A DNA stretch of 64,000 nt from Tolypeutes matacus (lineage: Eukaryota; Chordata; Mammalia; Cingulata; Chlamyphoridae). Positions 24,195 through 35,889 of the stretch are shown here, one piece after another. Made by a program: the position numbers and the translations under genes. Below the pieces are notes generated by a model, which saw only the letters and a list, made by a program, of their open reading frames with translations, searched no databases and was not told where the DNA came from. The stretch is from the NCBI GenBank assembly GCA_026826555.1, contig JAKSZT010054396.1, forward strand, positions 19,676,233 through 19,740,232, in the 5' to 3' direction. Positions within the stretch are counted from its first letter, which is position 1, and each line of letters opens with the position of its first letter.

Positions 24195-24875
24195 TGGGGG
24201 GTTGTTGAAAGTGAATAGGGGTGAATTGCCAGGTGAATTCCTAGTCTTTCATCAATACCTTGATGAAAGGTTTGTTAGGCTCTCCTGGCAGAGTTTCTCC
24301 TCTAAGTTCCCACAGCACCCCGTACCTTGCAAGGTTTGCCAAAAGGCAGCTCTAAATGCTGGTTTATGTGCCCTGCTCGCCAACAAGGATAGAGCCACTC
24401 GAAAGCAATTGTGGTGTGTTCAGCTTCGTGCTGTCAGTGCTTAGCACAGGGCCTGGCATTTATAAGTGCTAGTGATTATAGAATTAGTAAAAATAATTGT
24501 ACATATCCCTTGGTTAGTTCAGTGGCATTTCTGTTAAAGATTCTTAGCCGGCTACTCTAGGCTCTCCCCACTCTACCCTTGCAAAGGGGCACTCAGAAAG
24601 ACGGCTGGCTGTGGCTACAGTTGAAGGGGATGTTGGGAGGAGATGCCACATTTACTGGGTCCTTCAAGATTCCTGTTAGCATTTGATGAGTGTATAGTCT
24701 TTCCAAGCAAACAAGAAAGGGACTGCCGCATCTGGCTCTCAAACTTTGCAGCAGCTGTTTGAGCCGTAACAGGGCCTTCCATTTTTATAGCCCCTGAGTG
24801 GTTACCCAGCCTTTCTCCTACTTCATCCTGTTAGATCTCATTTGGTGAACCTGCACCTACCTCTGCACCATTAAA
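24195..24875. other. Unique sequence, nothing recognised
   Basis: A trace of an L2/MIR tail may lie at 24440-24480 ('cacagggcctggcatttata'). Nothing else recognised. Confidence 0.4.
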
Positions 24876-24879
24876 TGAC

Positions 24880-25000
24880 TTGTAGTCGATTTGTTTAGTA
24901 ACCTCTCTGCTCCTCGTTTGTAAAATGGGATGACATTGCATTTTTGGAGCTATAAACTGAAAGTCTTGAGTGTGTTCATAAAACACTGGTGAGCTTCCAC
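24880..25000 (+). repeat. MIR SINE fragment
   Basis: Shows 'ttagtaacctctctgctcct' and 'cgtttgtaaaatgggatgac', the sense MIR core. Confidence 0.6.
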
Positions 25001-25004
25001 GCAC

Positions 25005-25615
25005 ACCCCACCCTGCGATTAGCGAGCCGCCCTATCCTGAGAAGGATCCTGGTTCTCACTCTGATCATTCAGGACTCTCCACTCCTCTGCTTAGAAGGTT
25101 GCTAAGTGGTTGTCATGCGCGGAGACTCCAAGAAGCTTTTACAAACCTGTACTCACACAGCTGCTTCTGAGCGAGGGCTGGATCCAGTCAGCCCTCAGGT
25201 AGGGAGGAGGCTTCCTGTTTGTTTGCCAATTTCAGGTGAGGCAGGGCCCAAGATCCATCAAAGAAACGAGAAAGCTCGAGGCAGGTGGGTGGTTTGCTTT
25301 AGGAGAAACTCTGCCCCTTCATCCCTTTGCCCTGGTCTTGTCCTCTGCTCGTCAGGAAGCTTCGCTCACTATCCCTGCCTCAAGGTGCTCACTCAACCCA
25401 CCTTCCTGCCTGCGTGGCCCTGGCGGCAGGAGGATGGTCTTCTCCAGCTGCCTAGAGTAGTCTCTCTCTCTGTACCCTCTGGCAACTTAACTCTGCCCCA
25501 GCTTGACCCCGGCCAGCTCCCAGCTTGGCCCTGACCTGTCCCTGCTGTGCAGGCTGCATCTTACCCAAGAGATTTGCTTCCATCATATCGTTCTAGTAAG
25601 GCCCAAGACTCTTTA
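25005..25615. other. GC-richer unique sequence
   Basis: The 142-codon frame at 25106-25534 (+) is Pro- and Leu-rich with no domain I recognise, and overlaps another open frame. I take it as a composition effect. Confidence 0.35.
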
Positions 25616-25629
25616 TAGATGTGGTAAAG

Positions 25630-25860
25630 GAGCTGGTTACTTACAGATAAAAAGTAATATCAGTATTTACACTTTTCAGGGCACTTTTATTTCTGTTGTT
25701 TGAGCATTCGGTGAGGGGCACATTGGTAATATCACCATTTCATGAATGAGGAAATAGAAGGACAGAAGGATTTAGTGGCTTGTCCAAGGTAGTATGTACC
25801 ATCTAGAGCATGCCTGGGTTCACTTGTACCCCCTACAGCCCCAACTCTCCATCTTAGTGA
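25630..25860 (-). repeat. MIR SINE, antisense
   Basis: Shows 'atttcatgaatgaggaaata', 'gatttagtggcttgtccaag' and 'gcatgcctgggttcacttgt'. Confidence 0.6.
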
Positions 25861-26004
25861 CATTGTTCAGGTGTGAAAATGACATCTCCAGCTGATGGAA
25901 CCCCAGAGACCTGGAACCATGACTTTTAGCTTGTTCCATAGGCTGCCTTACAAAAGCAAGTCATCCAACAGAGATTTCAGTGAGACTCATCATCAGGGAT
26001 ACAT

Positions 26005-26440
26005 TCACCCCATTCATTTAGTACTTAAAAAATATTTACTGAGCACCTGCCCTGCGAGGTGCTGGGGATAAGACAGGAAGCAAACACAAGCACAGTCCCT
26101 GTTCTGTGGAGCCTACAATCTCCTGGGGCAGACAGAGTTAACCAAATAATCACCAAATGAATGTAAGCTAACAACACAGACAAGTGCAATAAAAAATATT
26201 CCCTTCAAGAATACATAATAGGGAACTTGTTCTCAAAGTGGAGGAGAAGAATGTTTCCCTGATAAGAGATGATCTTACACATAAATAGAACTGAACCAGA
26301 CAAAGGTGGTGTCATGTGCAAAGGCCCTGTGGAGAGGTGAAGAATTATGTGTTTGAGGATCTAAGTGAAGGCCACCATGTCTGGAGCCCAGAAACTTGGG
26401 AAAGAGCAATGTGAGATGAAGCTGCAGAGATGGATGGTAT
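26005..26440 (-). repeat. L2 LINE 3' part, antisense
   Basis: Shows 'aaaaaatatttactgagcac', 'gcgaggtgctggggataaga', 'tccctgttctgtggagccta', and further on 'gtcatgtgcaaaggccctgt'. One of the longest L2 copies here. Confidence 0.7.
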
Positions 26441-26444
26441 CAGG

Positions 26445-27145
26445 GGAGGCCTTACTTAAGCTTCTCAGGATGCAACAGATATAACATCTCATGTTTCTTC
26501 GTGCCGCACGTGGTATAATTTGCAAATAAATTTGTTCAAAAGAATTCAGGGAGCTTGTCCTGACAGTTACAGCTCTCTCTTTGCCTCTTCTTGCCTCACT
26601 TACTAACAGTTAAAATTCAAATCCCTTCTCCATTTACCTATTCATTTATTAAAAATATTTATCAGTAAAGGGGAGGCTTAAAAGTTCCCCTTCCTTGTTT
26701 GTAGCAGTGACCTCAGGATGAAAGTTTCAAACACTCACTTGTCTCCTGCTGGAGTCTGAGGGTATGGATCAAGCCTGTTAGAAAGATTCTCACTGATGTT
26801 TACTTTTCAAGTACATGAAACCAGACACTGCAACTATTCATTAAAAATTCCTGTGTTCAAACAGACAAAGCAAAATCATTTCAGAAACTCTGTAATGAAT
26901 GTACAAGTGGGTACAGGTTACCTTGTCAAACACAATAATCATGAGTAAATGCAAACAGATGCTGCATGTATTTGATTTTTGTCTTTAATCAAAGCATGCT
27001 GACAGCTGCTTCTGACCCTCTACTTCCCCGGGTTAGAGGATCTGACCTTTTGCTTTGTAATCCCCTCTGGCCAAGGCTTGGGGGGGCGGGCAGCATGTAG
27101 ATACAAGAAGGCATCCAAGATGGAGGGAATTAAATGGAATGAACA
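26445..27145. other. Unique sequence, nothing recognised
   Basis: AT-rich with a short GC patch near 27080. I recognise no feature. Confidence 0.4.
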
Positions 27146-27149
27146 CATA

Positions 27150-27340
27150 CACGGGTGCTTTCACACAACCCATCGAGCAGTGACACAGCTAGGTAGGAAG
27201 TGTTTTTTGCTTTAAAGAAAGGAAATTAGAGCTGGAAAGGGTAAATAACCTGCTCAAGTCACCCAGCTGGCTAGTGGCAGACCCAGAATTTGAATTAGGT
27301 CTTCTGAATACATATTGAAAGCCTTCTTCTCATTTCCACT
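27150..27340 (-). repeat. MIR SINE, antisense
   Basis: Shows 'aaggaaattagagctggaaa', 'ataacctgctcaagtcaccc' and 'ctggctagtggcagacccag'. Confidence 0.7.
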
Positions 27341-27389
27341 GCTATTCTTCAGATTTCACCTAGGTTGTACATCTGAATGCAGAATACAG

Positions 27390-27560
27390 TTTAACAATGG
27401 CATACTCAATGCTGTGCCAGTCACCAAAAACAAAACAAAACAGAAAGATAAATAAGGCTGTGGTCCTGCCAAAGGCACTCACAATCCATAGGGCAGACAG
27501 ATAAATAGATCAATAGCAGCAAAGCTCTGTAATGGCTATATGGGACATATTGAAGAGCCC
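27390..27560 (-). repeat. L2 LINE 3' fragment, antisense
   Basis: Shows 'actcaatgctgtgccagtca', 'aaggcactcacaatccatag' and 'ggcagacagataaatagatc'. Confidence 0.55.
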
Positions 27561-27564
27561 ACAG

Positions 27565-28078
27565 GACCGGTACTTTTTGTAGAATGGGGCTATTTTGTGT
27601 GGCCCCATTGGAATATTCAGGATCTCCATCTCTCTATTGAACTATGGATCCAAGATTTAGGTGATTAACAGACCAATATCATTTCGCTATTGTGGGAGGC
27701 CAACATAGGGTTACTACATTTTAATTTGTAAAGGAAGAATGCAAATAAAAAATAACTCCCATCCATTTTCATCATCTTTCCCACCTCAAAACTGAAAGGA
27801 CATTACCTTAGAGTAAGGAATAATTCTTAACTTTGAATACATTTGACTTTATGAAAAAGTCATGAGATTATCCTCATTTTCCCCAGTTGGACACAGACCA
27901 GAGAAAACCATGCATGGACCTGCCCGCGCGTTCACTGACAGGCACGTGGAAGCTGCTGATATATAAAGGAGAGATGGCTGCAGTTGGTTTGACCAGAAAT
28001 CCCTGGGTTAAACCGATTGTGGGACTGCTTTACTATAATGTGTCAAGATGTATGTTTTTACTAGTCTTTTTAAATTTT
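27565..28078. other. Unique sequence, nothing recognised
   Basis: Contains a small hairpin at 27583-27609. No gene or repeat family recognised. Confidence 0.4.
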
Positions 28079-28081
28079 TAA

Positions 28082-28460
28082 CTTTTTTAAAAATTGAGGT
28101 AAAAGCCACAAAACATCAAATTAACCATTTTAAAGTGAATAATTCAGGATAGTCACATTTAGTACTCCTCTATCTAGTTCCAAAACACCTCAACCTAGTT
28201 GGTTGTTTCATCACTCCCAAAAGGAAACCCCATACCCCTCAAGCAGCCGTTCTCCTTTTCTCCCTACCCCCAGCCTCTGGCAACCACCAAATCTACTTTC
28301 TGTCTCTAAGGATTTACCTCTTCTGGACATAACATATAAATGGAAGCATTCAATAGGAGGCCTTTTGTATCTGGCTACTCTCACTTAGTATAATGATTCA
28401 TCCACACTGTAGCACTTAGTACTTTATTCTTTTTTGTGGATGATTAATATTCCATTGTAT
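28082..28460 (-). repeat. L1 3' UTR fragment, antisense
   Basis: The + strand holds 'ttaaccattttaaagtgaat', 'aaaaggaaaccccatacccc', 'cagcctctggcaaccaccaa', 'tctactttctgtctctaagg' and 'taatattccattgtatttg', the familiar antisense of an L1 3' region. No coding part. Confidence 0.8.
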
Positions 28461-28464
28461 TTGC

Positions 28465-28940
28465 TAGTCTTTTGAAGATGATCCCACATATGGGCCTGAT
28501 TTTCCTTAATAAAGGATTGATAACAGACATACTACAGATCTGGAGGGTTCTGATGCCAGGACCTTAATCGACAATAGGTTGGTGTAGAAAGAATGGGGCT
28601 AAAATGGGGCCTTTTAGAGTTATCCCATTTGCAAAATTGGAAGAGGTTCTCTGACAAGGTGAGACTCAATGACTCAGGACTTGACCTAGAATATGGAACC
28701 AAGGGCACAATATTTTGAAGCCTCCACTAGTGTCCAGTATAACCTTGGTGACACTATATTTCATTCTTTTCATTTGTGAAATCCTTAATAAAAGCTCCCT
28801 TGCACAGGCAATGTGTAGTAATTGTCAGATGGGACTCATAGGATGGTCTCTATAATATTCTTCATTTCTTTTATATATAAAAAGATAAAGACAAAAGTCC
28901 AAGTAAATCCTACTGTCCTAGTGATATTAGGGCTTAAAAT
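28465..28940. other. Unassigned sequence between two L1 pieces
   Basis: About 475 bases that I cannot assign. It may be unique DNA or an unrecognised insertion separating two L1 fragments. Confidence 0.35.
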
Positions 28941-28944
28941 TTCC

Positions 28945-29420
28945 CCAGTGTCTTTTTTAGTTTAATGGTTGCATAATATTCCATTGTCAACATACCATAA
29001 TTTGTTAAGCCACCCCCAATTACTGAACATTAAGGTCCTTCTGAAATTGTGTGTGTGTGATTAGATTTGATCATTAAGGACAGTGCTACAGTTTGTATAG
29101 CTTTTGGCTTCTGTCAGATTATTTCTTTAGCATAAATTCTCCGGAGAAGGGTTGCTGGGTTAGAGTGAGCACATCTTTATGATTCTTGTTACAAATTGCC
29201 ATTTTTCTTTCAAAAAGAATTATGCTGATTTAACTCAATGCCTATAGCATTTCAGTCTATCAGTTTCACTGCAGCCTGGCCAACATTAGGGTATTATTTA
29301 GTAAGATTAAATTGCTACCTTTTCAGAGTTGCTTAAATTTGCATTTTTTATTACTAACAGGGATGAACATTTCCCCACATGCTCATTTATCTAGGAATAT
29401 TCATTAAAAATGTTTTAGGG
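28945..29420 (-). repeat. Old L1 3' fragment, antisense
   Basis: Shows 'ttgcataatattccattgtc', 'acataccataatttgttaag', 'tccggagaagggttgctggg', 'cactgcagcctggccaacat' and 'cagggatgaacatttcccca'. This matches old L1 3' sequence read antisense. It overlaps in consensus position with the L1 piece at 28082-28460, so they are separate insertions. Confidence 0.7.
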
Positions 29421-29424
29421 CCAC

Positions 29425-30695
29425 AAGAAGGGGTGGGTATGAGTGGGAAACTTCCTTCACTTCTCATAGCTGGAGAAGCAGATGACAACTGTGGATGAGT
29501 CTGTTGAATAAAACTTGAATTGATTTCTGTAATATGGAGTGACTACATCTTGTATGATTACCTTTCCAGTTTAAAAAAAAAAAAAAGTAGTTGTAACTCT
29601 TGTGGCCAAAAGAAACATCCCCCAAAATAGAGAGTACTTTAGTAGGGGGTACTCCTTTGTTTACCTTTTCTTCCTTATTAAAGGGTTTCAAGGAGCTTCA
29701 GGGAGGCCACGGATCCTCTGGTCTTTTGATCTTTCTGATTGTTCACATTAAGCTTTTAGAAACAAAAGAGTAGTCACAAAACTTATGATAAGGTACAGTT
29801 ATCATAATGTACAGCTATAACTGTGCATTAATTTTCATGTGTTCTTAATCATCAGGTTCAGGTCAGCTCTTCAAAGCAGAGCTACTACAGGGCATATTTA
29901 AGTCTGAATAAACTCACTGCCTGAAAGAGTCTAAGCCCAGCCCACTCTGTCTACCTCCTCCATCCCCAGCTAGCCAGACTCAAATGCTCGGGCTTCTAAG
30001 GCTGTAGAACATCGGGTCACTAAATAGGAAATGAACATCTCCAAACTCTCAAGTCTCTGGAAGCTTTCAAAGTCTGTTTTCTTAACATTAAGCTAATAAT
30101 GTTCTTCCAGGCCCCCTCTCCTGCCCCGTCTCTCGCCCCTCTAGGGAGGCATTCAGCCCAGTGGTTATATAACTGTGACTTGACACTGCGGCCAAGTTAC
30201 CAGGGGCCCCGTGCTCAGCTCACCGAACTGTGGCAAAGCATGTGTTCTCCTTCCTTGCACTTGCCAGTGGAGGAGCACAGTTAGAGGATAAATAGATGAC
30301 TTCAAGTTACAGATTAGCTGCGTTGAACTCCGTGGGCTGGCCTTGGTGCTTCCCTGCTGCCAAAACATCGGTAAAGGGGCCAAGCAGAGTCCTGCCCCAG
30401 GAACTGAAATGAATGGCTCTCAGGTACCAAACTACACCCTGAGGACTCTGGGCTGGTTAGGATTTCCTTTTCCCCCTCAAGGGACTGGCCTCAAAGGCAC
30501 TGCTGACAGTAGAGCTGACCAGGCTGCTTGGGTAGGCAAATTCAAGGGGAAGGGATTCCATCTTGAAAGCTGCAGCTACCCAGGATGCTGAGTTTGCTCT
30601 CATCTGGAGCATAGATGAGAATAGGATGTGCTCAGTTTTCTCATCTCACCCCCCAACACAGCAGGCAAACTGAGCACCCCACGTGCCTGAGCCCC
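29425..30695. other. Unique sequence, nothing recognised
   Basis: A poly(A) run lies near 29572-29585. No gene or repeat family recognised. Confidence 0.4.
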
Positions 30696-30709
30696 AAGGT
30701 AGGGGTATG

Positions 30710-30920
30710 AATTTGACTTTCCGAGTCAGAAAGACCCAGCATTCCACCTTACAGGTTTTGTGACTTTCCACATTTTACTTAAGCCCTTTGTCTCAGTTTC
30801 CCCATGTGTAAAATGGAACCCACCTTATGAGATTATTGTGAGGATTAAATGAGATATGGAACAAAAGCCTTTCAAAGATGGCATGCCCCATGGCAAAAGG
30901 CAAATAAAAACCAGCTTTTA
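30710..30920 (+). repeat. MIR SINE
   Basis: Shows 'tgtctcagtttccccatgtg', 'taaaatggaacccaccttat' and 'gagattattgtgaggattaa', a clear sense MIR core and 3' half. Confidence 0.8.
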
Positions 30921-32120
30921 ACAGAGCACTTTGTTTTGCTTTTTACTTATCCTGCTACTTAGGGGTGACCCTAGCGTGCAGGGCTGATGTCTGCTTCATC
31001 TCAGCACTGCTAGGATCAAGTGCGGTTCTGGACAGAAGACCTTCAATAAATTTGGTGAATGAATAGCCACATGGGTGCAATCTCTGTGAGGACCCCTGGT
31101 CTGTGGGATCATTGATGGAGTGGTGGTTTTTGTTTTAAATACATTTTCTTTTTATTTTTGGGTCACAAATGAAATCCCTCATTCCTACTCATCTGTCAAG
31201 CAAATAAAAAGTTTCTTTTGATTCATTTAAATGAAAATAAAAGCAAAGAAGTCCCTGTTTTAAAATTGTTTCTCACAGGAAACAACAAATAAAATTAAAT
31301 TATTTATTGAACTGTGACCATGATTGGAAGTAATTATCTGAGAAGCCCATACCCAATTCTTTTTAAAGAGATACCTTTCTTGCTTGTTCCCTAACAGGTG
31401 ACAGGTGTTGTGACTCACAGATTTATGTCCTCCTGTGTGTTCACAGTCTCCTCAGTACTCCCTACACCAGACAGTATTTCCCAGGCCTGACTGCACATCC
31501 GAGGTACTGTTGGAGCCTTTTTAAAATACCCCTGTCTAGGTCCTTCTCCTGGAGAGGAAAATTCAATAGGACTAAATTCAATGCTAGAAGTTTTCAAAAG
31601 TTCTCCAGAATGGCTCTGATATGCAGCCAGTGTTGATATCCCATAGGCTAAATTTTTCCTCTCCCAGAATGGCTATGGAGAAAGAAATTTCTCTCCCCTG
31701 TTTTTCTTTAAGTTCACATATTCATTATGGCAGAGCTCAAACTCCTTCTGTCATCTCCCTACCTAACAGACACATTGCCCCCGTGTTCTATGAAGTACAG
31801 GTATTGTTGCTTCCAAAGGTACTTGTATGAGATGTACATATATATGCTGGAAATGACCCCCTCCCCAGGCTTTGGAAAACATGTTTTTGATGAAAAAAGC
31901 CTGAAATCTGAGTGGCGCTGGCCTTTGGACTGAGGCAAGGCTGCCTTGGTGCATATGAACCATAAGGCTCAGGTGAACATGTCAAGATGTTTTAGTGACT
32001 AGAAATAACTGTGAATGCTCATCAGTTTAAAGCAATTCCTTAGAAAAATGTAGAACCATTTCAATTTCTAGGACTGTTTAGAGAAAAATCTTGTCCAGTT
32101 TCACACACAATGACCATAAG

Positions 32121-32149
32121 TTTTTTTTTGTTTTTTTTTTTGTTTTTTG
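32121..32149. repeat. Poly(T) with G interruptions
   Basis: T runs broken by single G, 29 bases. Confidence 0.9.
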
Positions 32150-32981
32150 TAAAAGACTTGTGGATTACTAACATTAGCCCAAAGGTTTCTAGAGTGAAAG
32201 GTTACAAAAATTGTTAGCCAGCGAATCTTTTTGTTCATTCATTCATTCATTCGCCTGTGCCAAACAGCACCTCTATCGTCCTGCCTTATATCTTCCGTGG
32301 CTGCAGGTGCACTAAGCAGGAAGCAGCCGGGATTGCAGATGATGTCCACAGCAGGTAGAAGATAGTAAAACCCAAGCTTGTGGTTCAGCCAGTCTTAATA
32401 GAGAGATGTGTTTGACAGCCTTGCACGTTTAAATGGCCTGTTGCTGAGCCTTTGATCTGAGCCCCTTTCAATTGTGTCGGAGAAAGGCAATCCTTTCTGA
32501 CCAGAAAAATGAGAATGTAGAGAGAGAGTAGCTGGGGAGCTGAGCTGGGAGAAGCTGCTCTGGCCACTCCAGAGAGACAGCTAGGCTCCAGTTTCTGATC
32601 CTAGGATAGGATTTTTCATTAATTTTTGTGAACAAGAAAAGCAGGCCGTGCCCTTCCAGAGCACAGGAACGATGCTCTGGAATGGTGAATGACCATTCGA
32701 GCTTGGAATGAGCCAGCTATACTCCCCAGCTGAATGTTCATACCTATGAAATTGGGCTAATACACACCTCACGTGGTGCTGTGAGGGAGCATTGATTAAT
32801 TCGTGTTTACAATCTGCTTTGAACTTGAAAAGGGTTTCCTGAAGTTGTTATTAAGCCTTTATCATTTGTGCTTTGAGTTCTGAGGTGTGTCTAAACCTGA
32901 AACCCAAAGGAAACCTCGCAATTTGTTGCACCCCCAAAAGAGATAAAATATAATAAGATGAGGGTAGATTCCTTGAAAATA

Positions 32982-33005
32982 CCACCCCCCCACCCCCACC
33001 CCCCC
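32982..33005. repeat. C-rich tract
   Basis: C runs broken by single A, 24 bases. Such tracts can adopt i-motif or, on the other strand, G-quadruplex structure. Confidence 0.85.
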
Positions 33006-34104
33006 TTTAACCAGTATGTACACCATAAGACTTCATAAGACTCTGCAGGGGTCGTGAAGCAAAAGGAAAAGAAAATAGCCATCTTCCATGAGAAGAAGCA
33101 GGAAGCAGTTCTTTGAATTGAGAAGCCATAAGGGTGGGAAGATTCTTTTCTTTGTAAAGGGAGCTGTCAGTTCTCAGAAACTTTAGTTCTTGACCCCTCT
33201 GCCTTCATTAAGACCCTGTGGAAGCCAGAGAGTCTGCCAGGCAGAAAGATTTGCGTGTAAGGCATTAACGCATATCCAGTATAACTTAATTTCTAGCTCT
33301 AATTTGTCCTGTTGTCACTTGTCTGCAACTGCATAATTGGGCTGTGCTTTGGGGTAGGTTTGACACTAAGATAATGCACGGCAGAAAGCATGCTACTGGA
33401 GCCAGGGCTGTTTACCCTTCTGTGTGAACATGGAGAGAAAAGTGGGTCCTTTTGCGTGGGAAAAAAATCATGATAGCCTAATTCCACTAGAGAACCCTTG
33501 TAAACTCACAGACAACAAGCCTATGGCCCTCTTCAGTAAGCCAGATCACAAATTATTAGCTTCATTGATCCCTGAGCACTGGACATTCCCACCAAATGTG
33601 GTTTGGGATAATTGTTTCTTACTGAAAAAACAACTATCTCTGATATGTATCAATACCAGGCTTGCGCAGTTGCATTACATTTTTCTTGCTGGAGGCTATG
33701 GCTTGAGCTTTAAGCCAATCAAGTCCATACAACAGAGCCTTGTATTGACTACTGGATTAAACATCGAATCAATTTATTTTTCTGGGTTCAATATTCAAGG
33801 ATGCAAGAGAGCAAAGGGATCCTCCAGATGTGCTTTTGTGAGGCGGTGGTAACCCACTTACATTGTAGTGATGCTTTTTAAGCCATTTGAAATAGCTTCT
33901 GCACACCCCTTGCTCAGCACTTCAAGATGCACCTTGACTATCGGCATTTTACTCGTTCCCTTGTGCTGGGGGGATGGCTGTTCGATTCTCTCTGCTCGCA
34001 GGCAGTAAAGAGAGGTGAGCGCCTACTCTTAGCTACAGTAAGGGACTCTTACCACGCCACCCCTCGGAGTCAATGCCTGCTCTGCTGAATAAGGGCATCT
34101 AAAT

Positions 34105-34285
34105 TAGGGCTCCTTAACTAGGGGTCCGCAAGCTTGAATTGAAATTCAAAAAACATTATTCTTGTGGGGACGTGTTGGCGTGGGTGTGATATATTTATTA
34201 AACAATACACAGTAGACTGTGGACTTAGTAAGGGGTCCCTGACTGGCAAAGGGGTCCGTGGAACAAAAAGGGTTAAGAACCCCTG
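34105..34285. mobile_element. hAT-like non-autonomous DNA transposon
   Basis: The right end carries 'gggttaagaacccctg' and the left end a diverged inverted copy ('tagggctccttaactagggg'). The interior has 'ggggtccgtggaacaaaaag', which I associate with old hAT-Charlie/MER elements. No 8-base target duplication is readable. Confidence 0.6.
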
Positions 34286-34439
34286 AATTCCAAACGAAGG
34301 TGCAATCCATCTGGGGGCCGCAGCCCACAGCGATGGGGTTGGGAACAGTGTGTGCAAGTTTAATTTCTCTCCTACCAAAGACCAAATTTATGTAGTAAAC
34401 CGTTTTAGCATCTTAATATTGAGTGGGACTAGGAAGGAT

Positions 34440-34605
34440 GATTATTATTTTTGAGCTAGAAGTGATGAAGTAGGCTCTCATTTACTATTTGAATTGAATC
34501 AAGTTTGATTTAGGTGATGAAACTGAGGCCCAGAGAGGAAAGGTGATTTTCCTAAGGTCACGCAGCTGGTTTATATCAAAGTTGGGACTTCAACCAGGGT
34601 CTCTT
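34440..34605 (-). repeat. MIR SINE, antisense
   Basis: Shows 'tgatgaaactgaggcccaga', 'aggtcacgcagctggtttat' and 'gggacttcaaccagggtctc'. Confidence 0.75.
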
Positions 34606-34847
34606 ATCTGGGCCAGTGAAGTTTTCATGATACTGTGATATCTCTATATCTGAGTTTCTTCCTCAGCTAATGCTCTCATTTGTTTTCTTCAAGTTTTCCA
34701 CTTAGCTAATTGTTAGAGTGGACTAAACAGTGAAAATGCACGATAATTATACTTTGTTTTTTATTTGTTTTGACTTTGCTGCTGTCTTAAGTGGTCCCAA
34801 TATTTTAGAGTATGAGAACAATTTTTTTAAAGGATCAACTACTAGGA

Positions 34848-35125
34848 ATTTAGTAAATATTTTTCATTTAGTAAATATTTATTTTGAGGACATACTATTA
34901 ACTAGATCCTATTCCAGGGACTAGGGATATATCAGTGAACATGCACAGACAAATATCCATGCCTTTGAGGCACTTATATTTCTGCAGGGAGAAGACAGAC
35001 AATTAATGATAAATATAAGAAATAAATAAATCATATAGTGTGTTGGAAGGTGATAAGTGCTGGGGAAGAAGAAAAAATGTTAACAGGGTAAGGGGAAGCA
35101 GATTGCAATTTTAAATAGGTGGTTA
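34848..35125 (-). repeat. L2 LINE 3' fragment, antisense
   Basis: Shows 'ggactagggatatatcagtg', 'gaacatgcacagacaaatat', 'ggaaggtgataagtgctggg' and 'gcagattgcaattttaaata'. Confidence 0.7.
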
Positions 35126-35129
35126 GGAT

Positions 35130-35665
35130 AGACCTGCATAAATCCATAGACAAGGATTGCACTTTTATTGATCCAGTGTATAGACAGTGGTTGGTGCAGA
35201 AAAAGATTTGAGGGTTTGTTATAAGAACTCCACCCCCCCAGCCAGATCTAAACCCTCCCTACACTTTGCAGATGCCACACCTTGTCTCTGCCTCTTGCAG
35301 CCATGGCTCAGTCGCAAGCTTCATACCCTTTAGGTTGGAGTCATTCTCTGTGCTATGCCTATCTCAGTATGGTTTGCATAATTTAAAAGGAGCAGAAAAG
35401 CATATGTGTTTCAATATAGCCCATCGTGAAGTCTTTGGTCTGCCTCCCTCTTTCTTTCTTCCCAGCACTGGTGCTCCCTAGCTGCTCAGTCCTTCAGTCC
35501 TCACCAGGCAGCCTTTTGCATCTCCAAATGCCTGGATAAAATTGACCTATTTTATTTCCCTCCTCTCCTGAAAATCTTGCTGAGAGATTACCTAGCTATC
35601 TGACAAACCAATCCAAGATGGATGGGAAGTGGCTGATATGTTGTAACACATCCCTCCTGGGTGTC
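35130..35665. other. Unique sequence, nothing recognised
   Basis: No repeat or exon recognised. Confidence 0.4.
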
Positions 35666-35669
35666 CTTT

Positions 35670-35885
35670 GCATTTAACAATTATAACAATAGCAAACAAT
35701 ATATCCCACTTAATATGTGCCAGGTTCTGTTTTCAGCATTTTATATTACTAGCTCATTTACCAGTCACAACAACCCTACGAGAAAGGGACTATTATGCTC
35801 ATTTTACGGTTAATGAACCTGAGGCAGGTCATGCTGCTTATAAGTGTGAAACCGGGACTCAAACCCAAGCAGTATAGGCTTATTT
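35670..35885 (-). repeat. MIR SINE, antisense, near full length
   Basis: Shows 'ttaatatgtgccaggttctg', 'cacaacaaccctacgagaaa', 'taatgaacctgaggcaggtc' and 'gggactcaaacccaagcagt'. Confidence 0.75.
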
Positions 35886-35889
35886 AATG

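Larger units (their letters stand above)
30925..34100. other. Mostly unique sequence
   Basis: Weak traces: a MER-type hAT fragment near 31440-31620 ('ggcctgactgcacatccgag'), and a MIR tail near 32755-32840. Simple repeats: T-rich 32121-32149, (ATTC)n 32234-32252, C-rich 32982-33005. The 142-codon frame at 33424-33852 is discussed as a finding. No gene supported. Confidence 0.4.

Noticed and set aside
25106..25534. 142-codon Pro/Leu-rich frame as a possible exon
   Set aside because: GC-rich block with overlapping frames, no domain and no splice pattern.
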